NCBI RefSeq assembly: GCF_003290445.1
Contig: NZ_CP021781.1
Location: forward strand, 186,001 to 250,000
Source of the DNA: Francisella adeliensis
GTDB taxonomy: Bacteria > Pseudomonadota > Gammaproteobacteria > Francisellales > Francisellaceae
Direction of reading: 5' to 3'
DNA length: 64,000 nt
In this document: one piece after another, positions 27,918 through 39,496 of the stretch
Layout of the letters: the number at the start of each line of letters is the position of its first letter
How positions within the stretch are numbered: the stretch's first letter is position 1
The notes under the pieces: generated by a model
What the model was told of the DNA's origin: nothing
The model's database searches: none
The model's input: the letters and a program-made list of their open reading frames with translations, nothing else
Made by a program: the position numbers and the translations under genes

Positions 27918-28361
27918 ATGAAAATTCAAATGAAGATACTTGATGAAAAAATCAAGGGCATACCTCAATATGGTACAACGGGTTCAGCAGCTATTGATTT
28001 AAATGCTTGTGTTGAAGGTGATGTAGTCTTAAAGCCAGGTGAGTGTAAGCTTGTTGGAACAGGTGTGGCGATTCATGTGGCTGATCCAAACTATGCAGCT
28101 TTAATTCTTCCTCGTTCTGGATTGGGGCATAAAAAAGGTTTAGTGCTTGGGAATGGTACAGGGTTGATAGATTCTGATTATCAAGGAGAGCTAAAAGTTT
28201 CGTGTTTTAATAGATCTCAGCAAGATATAGTGATAGAGCCTCTAATGAGATTTGCTCAACTGGTTATTGTTCCAGTTGTTCAAGCTGATTTTGAGCTTGT
28301 TGATGATTTTACATCAGACTCAAGTCGTGGAGCTGGTGGATTTGGCCATACAGGAGCCTAA
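27918..28361 (+). CDS. dut: Deoxyuridine 5'-triphosphate nucleotidohydrolase
   Basis: Trimeric dUTPase that removes dUTP and supplies dUMP. 147 residues from ATG 27918 (GTAGGA upstream; TTG 27912 is the longer alternative). Motif [10 protein letters not shown], motif [12 protein letters not shown], motif [17 protein letters not shown] and the C-terminal motif [11 protein letters not shown] are all present. It is followed by pgsA with a two-base gap. Confidence 0.97.
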   Translation: MKIQMKILDEKIKGIPQYGTTGSAAIDLNACVEGDVVLKPGECKLVGTGVAIHVADPNYAALILPRSGLGHKKGLVLGNGTGLIDSDYQGELKVSCFNRSQQDIVIEPLMRFAQLVIVPVVQADFELVDDFTSDSSRGAGGFGHTGA

Positions 28362-28363
28362 AG

Positions 28364-28969
28364 ATGTTTTTGAATTTACCTAATATTCTAACTTTTGGTA
28401 GGTTGTTGCTTATACCATTTATTCTGATTTGTTTTTATTACCCGTTTCCGCATCATCATGGTGTAACAGCGACTTTGTTTTTGCTTGGTGCAGCTACAGA
28501 TTGGTTGGATGGTTATTTAGCTCGTAAGTGGGAGCAAACAAGCAAGCTTGGTGCATTTTTAGATCCAGTTGCTGACAAGCTTATAGTTGCAACTGCTTTA
28601 TGTTTATTTATAGAAATGTACCCTTATTGGTGGGCTACTATACCTGCAATTGCAATGATTTGTCGTGAGATATTGGTCTCAGCTTTAAGAGAGTGGATGG
28701 CAGAGCTTGGTCAGCGTAGTGTTGTTAAGGTTGGGATTTGGGGCAAAGTAAAAACCAGTGCTCAAATGGCAGCGTTATTTATATTTCTTATTAAGCCAGC
28801 AATTAATTTTGAGAAGGGGGTTGATTACTCAAGCTTCAATACTTGGTTTATTTTTCTGGGCTTTTTGATGCTATATATAGCTGTTATTTTAACAGTATAT
28901 TCTATGTGTAATTATCTGTACGTGGCATTTAAAGCTGTTTTTGGAAAAAACAAGTCACAAGAGCTATAA
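28364..28969 (+). CDS. pgsA: CDP-diacylglycerol-glycerol-3-phosphate 3-phosphatidyltransferase
   Basis: Membrane enzyme of phosphatidylglycerol synthesis. 201 residues with four or five hydrophobic segments. The CDP-alcohol phosphotransferase motif is complete: DWLDGYLAR then GAFLDPVADK. FLNLPNILTFGRLLLIPF is the usual PgsA N-terminus. With cdsA in the same operon, it uses the CDP-diacylglycerol made there. Confidence 0.95.
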   Translation: MFLNLPNILTFGRLLLIPFILICFYYPFPHHHGVTATLFLLGAATDWLDGYLARKWEQTSKLGAFLDPVADKLIVATALCLFIEMYPYWWATIPAIAMICREILVSALREWMAELGQRSVVKVGIWGKVKTSAQMAALFIFLIKPAINFEKGVDYSSFNTWFIFLGFLMLYIAVILTVYSMCNYLYVAFKAVFGKNKSQEL

Positions 28970-28985
28970 GGCTTTTGAGCCTATA
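28965..28985 (+). terminator. Possible hairpin at the end of pgsA
   Basis: AGGCT-TTTG-AGCCT (28969-28982) extends to about 8 bp with flanking TATA/TATA and overlaps the pgsA stop codon. The following sequence is T-rich but has no tight T-run. It may end the rpsB-to-pgsA transcript weakly before the atp operon. Confidence 0.35.
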
Positions 28986-28992
28986 CTTTATG

Positions 28993-29020
28993 TTGTCATA
29001 TTTTTATTATCTGTTACCAT
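28993..29020 (+). promoter_or_regulatory. Possible promoter of the atp operon
   Basis: TTGTCA (28993-28998) and TACCAT (29015-29020) with a 16-base spacer lie about 35 bases before the atpI-like ATG. Five of six and four of six matches to sigma-70 hexamers. Confidence 0.35.
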
Positions 29021-29054
29021 TTAGGCAATCAGAAGTTTATAAAACATAAATCAG

Positions 29055-29426
29055 ATGTTAGCAAATATTAAGTTAGATTATAAGAGGTTCGTATCTCTTC
29101 AGCTTATACTAATAATTATTGGGTTTTTGATAGTTTCATCTATGTATGGTCTAGTCTATGCAAAATCTTTTTTAATGGGCTCTCTGCTAATGTTTCTGGC
29201 AAATTTTTTATTCTTTTTTCGTCTTTTTATAAGTAAGCAGTTTTCCCCGGGAGTGGAAATACTGATATTTTATATGAGTGAGTTTTTAAAGCTCTGTATA
29301 GTCGCTATTGTTACAATTATGTTAGCTATTTATATAAAACCAAAATTATTTGCTTACATTTTTGGATTAGTTTTGCTACAATTAGTAGTGTGTTTTGTGC
29401 CTATCTTAACTAAAAAAGTTAGATAG
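29055..29426 (+). CDS. atpI: ATP synthase protein I-like
   Basis: 123-residue protein with four hydrophobic segments, first gene of the ATP synthase operon. AtpI proteins are poorly conserved; assignment rests on position directly before atpB, length and topology. By family it aids assembly of the c-ring. Stop to atpB is 49 bases. Confidence 0.75.
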   Translation: MLANIKLDYKRFVSLQLILIIIGFLIVSSMYGLVYAKSFLMGSLLMFLANFLFFFRLFISKQFSPGVEILIFYMSEFLKLCIVAIVTIMLAIYIKPKLFAYIFGLVLLQLVVCFVPILTKKVR

Positions 29427-29448
29427 GCGCTTTTATGTTATAGTTTAA

Positions 29449-30267
<819 letters not shown>

Positions 30268-30276
30268 AGAAGTTAA

Positions 30277-30624
<348 letters not shown>

Positions 30625-30661
30625 TTAAAATTATAAGTTTCATTATCTAAAGGATAAGTAG

Positions 30662-31132
30662 ATGGATATCAATATTACCCTAGTCGGTCAAATGATAACA
30701 TTTGCAATCTTCGTTGTGTTTACAATGAAGTTTGTATGGCCGCCACTGCGTAAAGCTTTAGACGAGCGTAGAGAAAAGATAGCGGATGGATTAGCTTCTG
30801 CAGACAGAGCTTCACGAGAGCTTGAAGTTGCAAAGCGTCAGTCAGCTGAAGTTCTAAACGAAGCAAAAGCAAAGGCGACAGAAATACTTGAAAGTGCTTA
30901 CTCAAGAGCTCATAAAGTTGATGAGCAAGCTAAAGAAGAAGCTATCGTAGCTGCAGACAAAATCAAGAGTATGGCAATGTCAGAAATTGAACAAGAAAAA
31001 GTTAAAGCTAGAGAAGAGCTTAAAGATGAGCTTGTTACATTGGCAATGGCTGGAGCAAGTAAAATTATATCAGCGCAAGTTGATGAAGAATCAAGCAATA
31101 AAATCTTAAAAGATTTTGTGGCAAATGTTTAA
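30662..31132 (+). CDS. atpF: F1Fo ATP synthase subunit b
   Basis: Peripheral stalk subunit. 156 residues: one N-terminal membrane helix ([20 protein letters not shown]), then [19 protein letters not shown] and a long charged helix that dimerises. The length equals E. coli subunit b. atpH follows after 17 bases. Confidence 0.97.
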   Translation: MDINITLVGQMITFAIFVVFTMKFVWPPLRKALDERREKIADGLASADRASRELEVAKRQSAEVLNEAKAKATEILESAYSRAHKVDEQAKEEAIVAADKIKSMAMSEIEQEKVKAREELKDELVTLAMAGASKIISAQVDEESSNKILKDFVANV

Positions 31133-31149
31133 TTAGTAGGTGATAGTAT

Positions 31150-31674
31150 ATGGCTAGTATGACTATAATTGCGAAACCTTATGCAAAAGCAGCATATGAA
31201 TTCGCTAGTGAGCAGAATGCTGTAGATCAGTGGGCTAAAGAGTTAACTAGTTTTTCTCAAGTTGTTGAAAGTAAAGCAATTGCTCAAATTATTATGAGTC
31301 CAATGATATCTCAATCTGAGATTGTTAAGGCTACAAAAAAAGATCTTGATTCAAACTTTGCTAATTTTCTTGCATTATTGGCAGAAAACAATAGGCTTGA
31401 AGTTTTGCCTAGTATAGCAATAGAATTCCAGGCTCTAAAAAATGCTCAATCTAATAATAAAGCGGCGTTGGTAACTTTGGCTTATAAGGCTGATAAAACT
31501 ATGCTGAAAAATCTTAAAGCTAGTTTAGAGAAGAGATTTAACTGTTCAGTAGAACTAGATGTCAAAATTGATGAGTCATTGATAGGTGGAGCAATAGTAA
31601 GAGTTGGTGATACGGTTATAGATGATTCTGTATCTGGTCGTTTAGAAAAAATGAAAAGTATTTTATTATCATAA
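31150..31674 (+). CDS. atpH: F1Fo ATP synthase subunit delta
   Basis: Links the peripheral stalk to the top of F1. 174 residues with IAKPYAKAAYEFA at the N-terminus and the C-terminal DESLIGGAIVRVGDTVIDDSV, both family markers. An in-frame ATG three codons downstream is an equally possible start. Confidence 0.95.
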   Translation: MASMTIIAKPYAKAAYEFASEQNAVDQWAKELTSFSQVVESKAIAQIIMSPMISQSEIVKATKKDLDSNFANFLALLAENNRLEVLPSIAIEFQALKNAQSNNKAALVTLAYKADKTMLKNLKASLEKRFNCSVELDVKIDESLIGGAIVRVGDTVIDDSVSGRLEKMKSILLS

Positions 31675-31692
31675 AATTTATAGGAAATAAGT

Positions 31693-33234
31693 ATGCAACT
31701 AAGTCCTTCAGAGATTAGTGGTCTAATCAAACAAAGAATCGAAAAGTTCGATGATACTATCGAACTAAAATCAGAGGGTACAATAGTAAGTGTATCTGAT
31801 GGTATTGTTACAATTTATGGTTTAAATGATGTTACAGCTGGCGAGATGATAAAGCTTCCAGGTGATATCTATGGTCTAGCATTAAACTTAAATACTGACT
31901 CTGTTGGAGCTGTTGTTTTAGGTGAGTATGACAACATCAGTGAAGGCGATAAAGCTTACTGCACAGGTAGAATCCTTGAAGTGCCAGTAGGTAACGAGCT
32001 TTTAGGAAGAGTTGTTGACGCTCTTGGTAACCCAATTGATGGTAAAGGTGAAGTTGCAACAGATCTTACATCTCCTATTGAAAAAATTGCACCTGGTGTG
32101 ATTTGGAGAAAATCAGTTGATCAAGCTTTACAAACAGGTATTAAGTCAATCGATTCAATGGTTCCAATTGGTCGTGGACAGCGTGAACTTATTATTGGTG
32201 ATAGACAGATTGGTAAAACAGCAATCGCTGTAGACACAATCATTAACCAAAAAGATTCTGGTGTGAAATGTGTTTATGTTGCTATAGGTCAAAAAGCTTC
32301 AACAATTGCAAACATTGTAAGACAGTTAGAAGAGCATGATGCTCTTAAGCATACAATTATTGTGGCGGCAACAGCTTCAGATTCAGCAGCACTACAATAT
32401 ATAGCTCCTTATGCGGGTTGTTCTATGGGTGAATACTTCCGTGATCGTGGTGAAGATGCTCTTATAATATATGATGATTTGACTAAACAGGCTTGGGCTT
32501 ATAGACAAATTTCATTGCTACTAAGAAGACCACCTGGTCGTGAAGCATACCCTGGTGATGTATTTTATCTTCACTCAAGACTTCTTGAAAGAGCAGCTAG
32601 AGTAAATGAAGAGTGGGTTGAAAAACATACTAATGGTGAAGTGAAAGGTAAAACTGGTTCACTTACTGCATTACCTATAATTGAAACACAAGCTGGTGAT
32701 ATTTCAGCATTTGTACCTACAAATGTAATTTCAATTACAGATGGACAGATTTTCTTAGAAACTGACCTGTTTAACTCAGGTTTAAGACCAGCTATTAACC
32801 CAGGAAACTCTGTTTCTCGTGTTGGTGGTGCAGCTCAAACTAAGATTATTAAAAAGCTTGGTGGTGGTATTCGTTTAGCACTTGCACAATTTAGAGAGCT
32901 AGAAGCATTCTCACAGTTTGCATCTGACTTAGATGAAGCTACAAGAGCACAGCTAAACAGAGGTGAAAGAGTAACAGAGCTTCTTAAACAGAAGCAATTT
33001 TCAACTCTTTCAGTAGCGCTAATGGGCTTATCATTATATGCTGCTGATAATGGTTATTTAGATAGTTTAGCAGTATCTGAGATTATACCTTTTGAATCTG
33101 CATTACATGCTTTAGCAGAAGATAAATATGCTGAATTAGTATCGCAAATCAATGCTACGGGTAAATACGATGCAGAAATTGCTGATAAATTAAAAGCAAT
33201 TGTAGAAGACTGCAAAGCAAATCAAGCTTGGTAG
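31693..33234 (+). CDS. atpA: F1Fo ATP synthase subunit alpha
   Basis: Non-catalytic nucleotide-binding subunit of F1. 513 residues, the E. coli length. Walker A is [11 protein letters not shown]; the [17 protein letters not shown] signature is complete. The membrane-proximal N-terminus [17 protein letters not shown] binds subunit delta. Confidence 0.99.
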   Translation: MQLSPSEISGLIKQRIEKFDDTIELKSEGTIVSVSDGIVTIYGLNDVTAGEMIKLPGDIYGLALNLNTDSVGAVVLGEYDNISEGDKAYCTGRILEVPVGNELLGRVVDALGNPIDGKGEVATDLTSPIEKIAPGVIWRKSVDQALQTGIKSIDSMVPIGRGQRELIIGDRQIGKTAIAVDTIINQKDSGVKCVYVAIGQKASTIANIVRQLEEHDALKHTIIVAATASDSAALQYIAPYAGCSMGEYFRDRGEDALIIYDDLTKQAWAYRQISLLLRRPPGREAYPGDVFYLHSRLLERAARVNEEWVEKHTNGEVKGKTGSLTALPIIETQAGDISAFVPTNVISITDGQIFLETDLFNSGLRPAINPGNSVSRVGGAAQTKIIKKLGGGIRLALAQFRELEAFSQFASDLDEATRAQLNRGERVTELLKQKQFSTLSVALMGLSLYAADNGYLDSLAVSEIIPFESALHALAEDKYAELVSQINATGKYDAEIADKLKAIVEDCKANQAW

Positions 33235-33243
33235 GAGTAGACT

Positions 33244-34140
33244 ATGTCTAATGCTAGAGAAATACGCTCAAAAGTTGCCAGTGTAAAAAATACACAGAAA
33301 ATCACTGGTGCAATGGAGCTTGTAGCAGCAAGTAAGATGAGAGGAGCTATTGTTAAAATGAACAATGTGCGCCCTTATGTTAACTGTGCTAATACAATTA
33401 TTAAAAATGTCGTAGCAGCTAGTATTGATTATCCAAACCCTTATCTTTTAGATCGTGAGATCAAAAGAGTTGGCTATATAGTCACTTCAACAGATAGAGG
33501 TCTTTGTGGTGGTTTAAATATCAACTTATTTAAGCATATGCTTAAAGACATCAAGAAAAATCTTGATAATAAGGTTGGTGTTGATATTTGTGTGGTGGGA
33601 GCGAAAGCTGAGGCATTCTTTAGAAAACTTAAAGGTGTTAATGTTGTAGCTACAGCTCATTATTCTGATAAAGATAAAGAGGGTAGTATCAAAGCAATTA
33701 GTGGTGCTGTTAGTGTAATGCTTGAAGAATATATAAGTGGTAAAATTGACCGTATATATTTAAATAGCAATCATTTCGAAAGTACTATTAAGCAAAAGCC
33801 AATACAGCAAACACTACTTCCAATACAAGATGTATTCACTGATGAAGAGAAAGAGGCTAATAAAGCAGAAGCTTCTAAAGGTCATTGGGATTATATCTAT
33901 GAAAGAGATATTGAAGAAGTTCTTAATGCTTTATGTGTAAGATATATCGAAGCGCAAGTTCGTGGAGCTATACTTGAAAATGCAGCATGTGAGCAAGCAG
34001 CTCGTATGTTAGCTATGAAAAATGCTACAGACAACGCTGGTGATATTATTGATCAGCTTAATTTAGATTATAACAAAGTAAGACAAGCTATGATTACTCA
34101 AGAGCTTGCTGAAATTTGTTCAGGTGCAGCAGCAGTTTAG
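33244..34140 (+). CDS. atpG: F1Fo ATP synthase subunit gamma
   Basis: Central rotor shaft. 298 residues. N-terminal coil REIRSKVASVKNTQKITGAM and C-terminal coil MKNATDNAGDIIDQLNLDYN are the conserved antiparallel helices; TDRGLCGGLN is the middle marker. It is nine bases after atpA and nine before atpD. Confidence 0.98.
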   Translation: MSNAREIRSKVASVKNTQKITGAMELVAASKMRGAIVKMNNVRPYVNCANTIIKNVVAASIDYPNPYLLDREIKRVGYIVTSTDRGLCGGLNINLFKHMLKDIKKNLDNKVGVDICVVGAKAEAFFRKLKGVNVVATAHYSDKDKEGSIKAISGAVSVMLEEYISGKIDRIYLNSNHFESTIKQKPIQQTLLPIQDVFTDEEKEANKAEASKGHWDYIYERDIEEVLNALCVRYIEAQVRGAILENAACEQAARMLAMKNATDNAGDIIDQLNLDYNKVRQAMITQELAEICSGAAAV

Positions 34141-34149
34141 GAGAGATAA

Positions 34150-35526
<1,377 letters not shown>

Positions 35527-35536
35527 GTATTAGCGT

Positions 35537-35971
35537 ATGTCTAAAAACTATCTAAAAGTCGATGTAGTTAGCCCACTTGGTTCAGTATTTACAGGCGAGG
35601 CTGACATGGTTAGCCTGCGTGGATCTGCTGGAGAGATGGGTATAGCTTATGGGCATACAGAATTACTTTCTACAATGCCCGCGGGTGTTGTAAATATAAG
35701 AAAAGATGAGTCTACAGAGGTACTTTATGTATCTGGTGGAATTATTGAAGTAACTCCAAAGCGTGTAACTATAATGGTTGATGATATGGAGAAAGCTGAA
35801 AATCTAAATCAAGCTGAAGCTGAAAAAGCTAAAATAAGAGCACAAGAAGCATTAGCTAAGAAAGATGCTTCACAGTTAGATATAGATGCTGCTCATACTA
35901 GACTTAAAGAAGCAGACGCTAGACTTAAAGCTCTTAATTCATCTAAGGGTATTTACTATTCTAAAGACTAG
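35537..35971 (+). CDS. atpC: F1Fo ATP synthase subunit epsilon
   Basis: Central stalk subunit that couples and can inhibit F1. 144 residues: an N-terminal beta sandwich ([20 protein letters not shown]) and two C-terminal helices ([19 protein letters not shown]). Last gene of the operon; an AT-rich hairpin follows 18 bases after the stop. Confidence 0.97.
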   Translation: MSKNYLKVDVVSPLGSVFTGEADMVSLRGSAGEMGIAYGHTELLSTMPAGVVNIRKDESTEVLYVSGGIIEVTPKRVTIMVDDMEKAENLNQAEAEKAKIRAQEALAKKDASQLDIDAAHTRLKEADARLKALNSSKGIYYSKD

Positions 35972-35989
35972 TTCTTAGAATTCTTACAG

Positions 35990-36018
35990 ATTCTTTATTT
36001 TATCGAGAAATAAAGAAT
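35990..36018 (+). terminator. Hairpin after atpC, probable end of the atp operon
   Basis: ATTCTTTATTT (35990-36000) and AAATAAAGAAT (36008-36018) are a perfect 11 bp inverted repeat with the loop TATCGAG. The stem is AT-only apart from two pairs, and the following T-rich stretch is interrupted. Position suits a terminator, though strength is doubtful. Confidence 0.5.
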
Positions 36019-36046
36019 TTCCATTCTTTGATTTTTGAACTATAAT
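36018..36046 (+). promoter_or_regulatory. Putative promoter for lapA-like/tsaD/yraN
   Basis: TTTCCA (36018-36023), a 17-base spacer and a perfect TATAAT (36041-36046) lie just after the atp terminator-like hairpin and 37 bases before the next gene. This fits the start of a new transcript. Confidence 0.5.
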
Positions 36047-36082
36047 ATACTTTATAAGTATTAAACTAATAATTTGTGGTTG

Positions 36083-36319
36083 ATGTTTGAAATGGTAGCA
36101 AAATTATTTTGGCAGATTTTCTTTGGTGTGGCGATCATCTTGATTGTTATTCTTTCTATTTTGAATACTGACAAAGTTAGTTTCGATTATATATTTGGTA
36201 CAACAACTCTACCAATTATAGTCCTTATGTCTGTGGCTTTTGTAGTTGGTTTAGTTTTAGGTTCATTTCTTACAAAATTCATACAAATTACTAAAACGTC
36301 TGGTGGCGCTAAAAAGTAA
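36083..36319 (+). CDS. LapA-domain (DUF1049) small inner-membrane protein
   Basis: About 78 residues with two transmembrane helices separated by [18 protein letters not shown], the polar loop typical of LapA/YciS proteins, which help lipopolysaccharide assembly (with LapB in E. coli). No lapB is beside it. Start is ambiguous: TTG 36074, ATG 36083 or ATG 36092; none has a strong ribosome site. The stop overlaps the tsaD ATG by one base, implying coupling. Confidence 0.75.
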   Translation: MFEMVAKLFWQIFFGVAIILIVILSILNTDKVSFDYIFGTTTLPIIVLMSVAFVVGLVLGSFLTKFIQITKTSGGAKK

Positions 36320-37329
36320 TGCTGGTTTTAGGCATTGAAAGTTCTTGTGATGAAACGGGTATTGCACTATATGATTATGATAGTAAACAGCTGGTTGCTG
36401 ATACATTATATAGCCAAATAGAACTACATCAAAACTATGGTGGAGTTGTTCCTGAACTTGCTTCACGAGAGCATATTGCTAAATTAAATGTTCTTACAAA
36501 AAAAGTTCTTCAAGATGCTAATGTTAGCTTTGACCAAATTGATTGTATAGCATATACAGCAATGCCTGGTCTAGTTGGAGCTCTAATGGTAGGTGCTACT
36601 TTTGCAAAAACTTTAGGTATGATTAATAACATATCTACTCTTGCTATACATCATCTTGAAGGGCACTTATTATCTCCTCTGCTTGATAGTGAAAATCAAA
36701 TTGAATACCCATTTGTCGCACTTTTAGTATCAGGTGGCCATACTCAACTTTTTGAAGTTAGAAATTTTGGAGAGTACTCTTTGCTTGGAGAGTCAATAGA
36801 TGATGCTGTTGGAGAAGCTTTTGATAAAACGGCCAAAATGCTTGGAATGTCTTATCCTGGTGGTGTTGAGGTAGCTAATTTAGCTGAGAAAGCAACGAAT
36901 AAGAGTAAGTATATTCTTCCTAGACCAATGAAAAATAAACCTAATTTAGATTTTAGCTTTAGTGGTTTGAAAACAGCTGTATTAAATGCTTGGTATAGTG
37001 AAAATCAGCAAACTGCAGAAAATAAAGCTAATCTTTGTTATAGTTTTCAAGAGGCTGTAGTTGATGTGTTAGTGACAAAATGTGATAAAGCATTACAGCA
37101 AACATCTATCAAGCAACTTGTAGTTTCAGGAGGTGTAAGTGCCAATAAAAAATTGCGCGAAAAGCTAGATAAGTTAGCAACAAATAAATCATATAAAATA
37201 CAATTTCCGCCTTTAAAATATTGTACAGATAATGGTGCAATGATTGCTCTAGCAGGAGCGCATAGATATGCAAAAGGTTTTAGTGATGATAGCCTTGAGA
37301 TAAATGTAAAACCTAGAGCTAAGATTTAA
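36319..37329 (+). CDS. tsaD: tRNA N6-adenosine threonylcarbamoyltransferase
   Basis: Catalytic subunit of the t6A37 tRNA modification complex (with TsaB, C, E). 336 residues, ASKHA fold. The metal site [10 protein letters not shown], the start [16 protein letters not shown], and the C-terminal [12 protein letters not shown] are diagnostic. The other complex members are not in the window. It overlaps the upstream gene stop by one base. Confidence 0.98.
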   Translation: MLVLGIESSCDETGIALYDYDSKQLVADTLYSQIELHQNYGGVVPELASREHIAKLNVLTKKVLQDANVSFDQIDCIAYTAMPGLVGALMVGATFAKTLGMINNISTLAIHHLEGHLLSPLLDSENQIEYPFVALLVSGGHTQLFEVRNFGEYSLLGESIDDAVGEAFDKTAKMLGMSYPGGVEVANLAEKATNKSKYILPRPMKNKPNLDFSFSGLKTAVLNAWYSENQQTAENKANLCYSFQEAVVDVLVTKCDKALQQTSIKQLVVSGGVSANKKLREKLDKLATNKSYKIQFPPLKYCTDNGAMIALAGAHRYAKGFSDDSLEINVKPRAKI

Positions 37330-37343
37330 GTAGCTAAATCATT

Positions 37344-37697
37344 ATGAATAAAACTCAAATTGGTAGTAAGGCCGAATCTCAAGCTTGCGATTTTTTAAAA
37401 TATCATGGGATAGAAATACTCGAGCAAAATTTTAAAGCGTTACCATATGGTGAAATAGATATTATTGCATTAGATCAAAATGTTTTAATCTTCGTTGAAG
37501 TTAAGTTTCGTAAATCAAATGTCTTTGGTTTTGCTCAAGAAATGGTTACATTGGCCAAACAATCAAAAATCATTAATACAGCAAATATCTTTCTGCAACA
37601 GAATGATTTATATCAAGATATAGAGTGTAGATTTGATGTAGTTGCAATTAATAGTAATGATATAAACTGGGTAAAGAATGCCTTTCAAGTGAATTAG
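37344..37697 (+). CDS. yraN: YraN (UPF0102) family protein
   Basis: 117-residue protein with the restriction-endonuclease-like core of the family: GSKAESQACDFL, NFKALPYGEIDIIALD and FVEVKFRKS, where Glu/Asp and Lys would be the nuclease-fold acid and base. Biological role of the family is unsettled. It lies 14 bases after tsaD. Confidence 0.88.
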   Translation: MNKTQIGSKAESQACDFLKYHGIEILEQNFKALPYGEIDIIALDQNVLIFVEVKFRKSNVFGFAQEMVTLAKQSKIINTANIFLQQNDLYQDIECRFDVVAINSNDINWVKNAFQVN

Positions 37698-37759
37698 TCA
37701 ATATTGCAAAGGTTTCAAATTATGAAAATCAATTTCTTCAACTTTTAAAGAGGATAGAT

Positions 37760-37782
37760 TATACTTTATAGTGTACGGAGGT
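37760..37782 (+). promoter_or_regulatory. -10 element and strong ribosome site of the chimeric pilin gene
   Basis: TATACT (37760-37765) is a possible -10, and GGAGGT (37777-37782) is one of the strongest Shine-Dalgarno sequences in the window. It is seven bases before ATG 37790. The nearer ATG 37783 runs into a stop after four codons, so 37790 is the true start. Confidence 0.5.
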
Positions 37783-37789
37783 ATGATTC

Positions 37790-38740
37790 ATGCATAATGT
37801 AGTAGCTATAGAGAGATCAAAAATCAAGGGGCTAACCATAATGGAGCTTATGATTGCTGTTGCTATATTTAGTATACTTGCTTCTGTTGCAATTCCAATG
37901 TATTCAAACTATGTCACTAGAACTAAAATCGCTAATGAACTCCCTGTATTACATGCTAAAGCACGAGAGATTTATGATTTAAAAAAAAATGGTCGAGATT
38001 TTTATATAGGAGGTGAATACCTCACGATAAATGAGTATGGCGCTATAGTAAAAGATATAGGAAATACAGGCAGTAATATAATAGATGGTAATGCTGAAAT
38101 CATGCTACGCCCAGAACCTGTGCCTGTAGATTCTGTAAGGTGGAGATGTATAGTTTCTGGTACAGATATATCAGAATCAGATGTCCCTAGTCATTGTTTG
38201 TATGGTGCAGAATCGTTTTTCACAATACTTAAAGATAATAATATGATAGCTTCGACATCGAATTTTGAATTAGATAATAATCCTGTCTCAGACAATGATT
38301 GGGATAGAATCGGTAATGATAGTGAGTTTTTAGGTGATTGGGAAATAGTTGGTGGTGACGAAGAACTTGAGCTTTGGAATGATTTTGACCTAATTTCAGA
38401 TCGTCGCGACAATGTTGCCGAGCTTGATGGAGATAGTAATGAGCTTGTTGAGCTCACACATGATTTAGCATCACAAAATTTTAAAGATATGCAATTATCG
38501 TTTGATTACTTTGCTCGTACAGGTGATGATTCTAGTAATTTTGAGGTCTATCTTGGTGATCAGCTTGTTTATACTCATGATAATTTCACACAATCTTGGC
38601 AGTCAATCAATATTGATTTGAGTAATGTGGATAATGCTAGTTCAAGTAAATTAAGGATAAAAGAGGCCGGCATGGATGAAAGTTTGGGAGCATTGATTGA
38701 TTTAGACTCATTAAAAGTTACTCCTGGACAAATTGTTTAA
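37790..38740 (+). CDS. Type IV pilin-like protein with C-terminal lectin-like beta-sandwich domain
   Basis: 316 residues in two parts. Residues 1-140 are a type IV pilin: a 14-residue leader, cleavage site IKG|LTIMELMIAVA with Glu at +5, a long hydrophobic helix, and Cys120 and Cys136 placed for a disulphide loop. Residues about 157-312 are very acidic and carry the pattern VAELDGDSNELVEL ... MQLSFDYFARTGDDSSNFEVY ... SLGALIDLDSLKV. That pattern is familiar from galactose-binding-like sandwich domains of RTX adhesins and PEP-CTERM-type secreted proteins. This suggests a minor pilin with a ligand-binding head. No pilus assembly genes are nearby. Family assignment of the second domain is from memory. 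Confidence 0.8.
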   Translation: MHNVVAIERSKIKGLTIMELMIAVAIFSILASVAIPMYSNYVTRTKIANELPVLHAKAREIYDLKKNGRDFYIGGEYLTINEYGAIVKDIGNTGSNIIDGNAEIMLRPEPVPVDSVRWRCIVSGTDISESDVPSHCLYGAESFFTILKDNNMIASTSNFELDNNPVSDNDWDRIGNDSEFLGDWEIVGGDEELELWNDFDLISDRRDNVAELDGDSNELVELTHDLASQNFKDMQLSFDYFARTGDDSSNFEVYLGDQLVYTHDNFTQSWQSINIDLSNVDNASSSKLRIKEAGMDESLGALIDLDSLKVTPGQIV

Positions 38741-38814
38741 AATTTACGTTATAGTGATTAAGAGACTTAGTAATCTAATAATCATCTAAACTATTATAGT
38801 TATTTTTTATGTGC

Positions 38815-38820
38815 TATGAT
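38815..38820 (+). promoter_or_regulatory. Extended -10 of the DUF3568 lipoprotein gene
   Basis: TGCTATGAT (38812-38820) is an extended -10, 32 bases before the ATG, in the 111 bp gap after the pilin gene. -35 is poor (TATTAT). Confidence 0.4.
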
Positions 38821-38851
38821 TATTTTACAGTCACTTAGGAGTATTGATAAA

Positions 38852-39301
38852 ATGAAAAAGAAATTACTATTAACGACAGCAGGTTTGTTGAGTGCGACTT
38901 TAGCACTTAACTCATGTACAACAGCAGCAGTTGCAACTACAGGTTTAGTTTTAGCTGGTACAGCGTTAGCTATTGGTGCTTATAAATGGATGCAGAACCC
39001 TGACGCTTACAATGCATATGAAAAAAGTGCTGATACTGTTTATACAGCAGCACAAGATGTTTTAAAAGAAAGTAAATACACTATTACTAGTCAGTCTACT
39101 GATGAGAAAAAATCAGAAGTTAAAGCCACATCTCCTAGTGGATCAGCAATAACAATCGTTGTTAAAAAAGATAATGCTGATCAGTCTGAGATTTTTATCA
39201 AGGATGATAGTAAAGCTACTGCTACAATAATTCTAAATAAGATTAACTCTGCTTTAGATGCTGAGCAAGCTTCATATGATAAAAATAGTGAAGCTAAATA
39301 A
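38852..39301 (+). CDS. DUF3568-type lipoprotein
   Basis: 149 residues from ATG 38852 (the 12-residue upstream extension lacks a ribosome site, whereas TTAGGAG lies before this ATG). A signal peptide MKKKLLLTTAGLLSATLALN ends in a lipobox with Cys22. The rest includes a short hydrophobic stretch and ends in a small alpha/beta domain of charged strands (VKATSPSGSAITIVVKKDN). It fits the Francisella DUF3568 family of unknown function. Asp is not directly after the Cys (CTTA), so outer-membrane sorting is expected. A strong terminator follows at 39355. Confidence 0.75.
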   Translation: MKKKLLLTTAGLLSATLALNSCTTAAVATTGLVLAGTALAIGAYKWMQNPDAYNAYEKSADTVYTAAQDVLKESKYTITSQSTDEKKSEVKATSPSGSAITIVVKKDNADQSEIFIKDDSKATATIILNKINSALDAEQASYDKNSEAK

Positions 39302-39354
39302 GAGATCACACTAGTCTATTCTTACAACTTTTCTATTGTTCAAATGTATAACAT

Positions 39355-39388
39355 GCTACTATATTGATAATAATATGGTGGCTTTTTT
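39355..39388 (+). terminator. Rho-independent terminator after the DUF3568 gene
   Basis: GCTACTATATT (39355-39365), loop GATAAT, AATATGGTGGC (39372-39382), then TTTTTT (39383-39388). All eleven base pairs form in the plus-strand RNA, two of them G-U, which in turn would be A-C mismatches on the other strand. This fixes the orientation. It is the clearest terminator in the window. Confidence 0.82.
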
Positions 39389-39414
39389 CAGGTGTAAAAA
39401 GTTAATAGATGTAT

Positions 39415-39420
39415 TATAAT
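39415..39420 (+). promoter_or_regulatory. -10 element upstream of the 106-residue hypothetical gene
   Basis: A perfect TATAAT at 39415-39420, about 75 bases before ATG 39497 and just after the terminator. The -35 position reads GTGTAA, a weak match. Confidence 0.3.
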
Positions 39421-39496
39421 TATAGTAATAAATATTTTTCAATACTTTTGAAACTCCTCAAAAGATTTAAGTAAATTAACAAAAGTGAATTATTAA

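Noticed and set aside
38191-38457. Ser-rich minus-strand frame inside the chimeric pilin gene
   Set aside because: It is the complement of Asp/Glu-rich codons, a common artefact, with no start signal.
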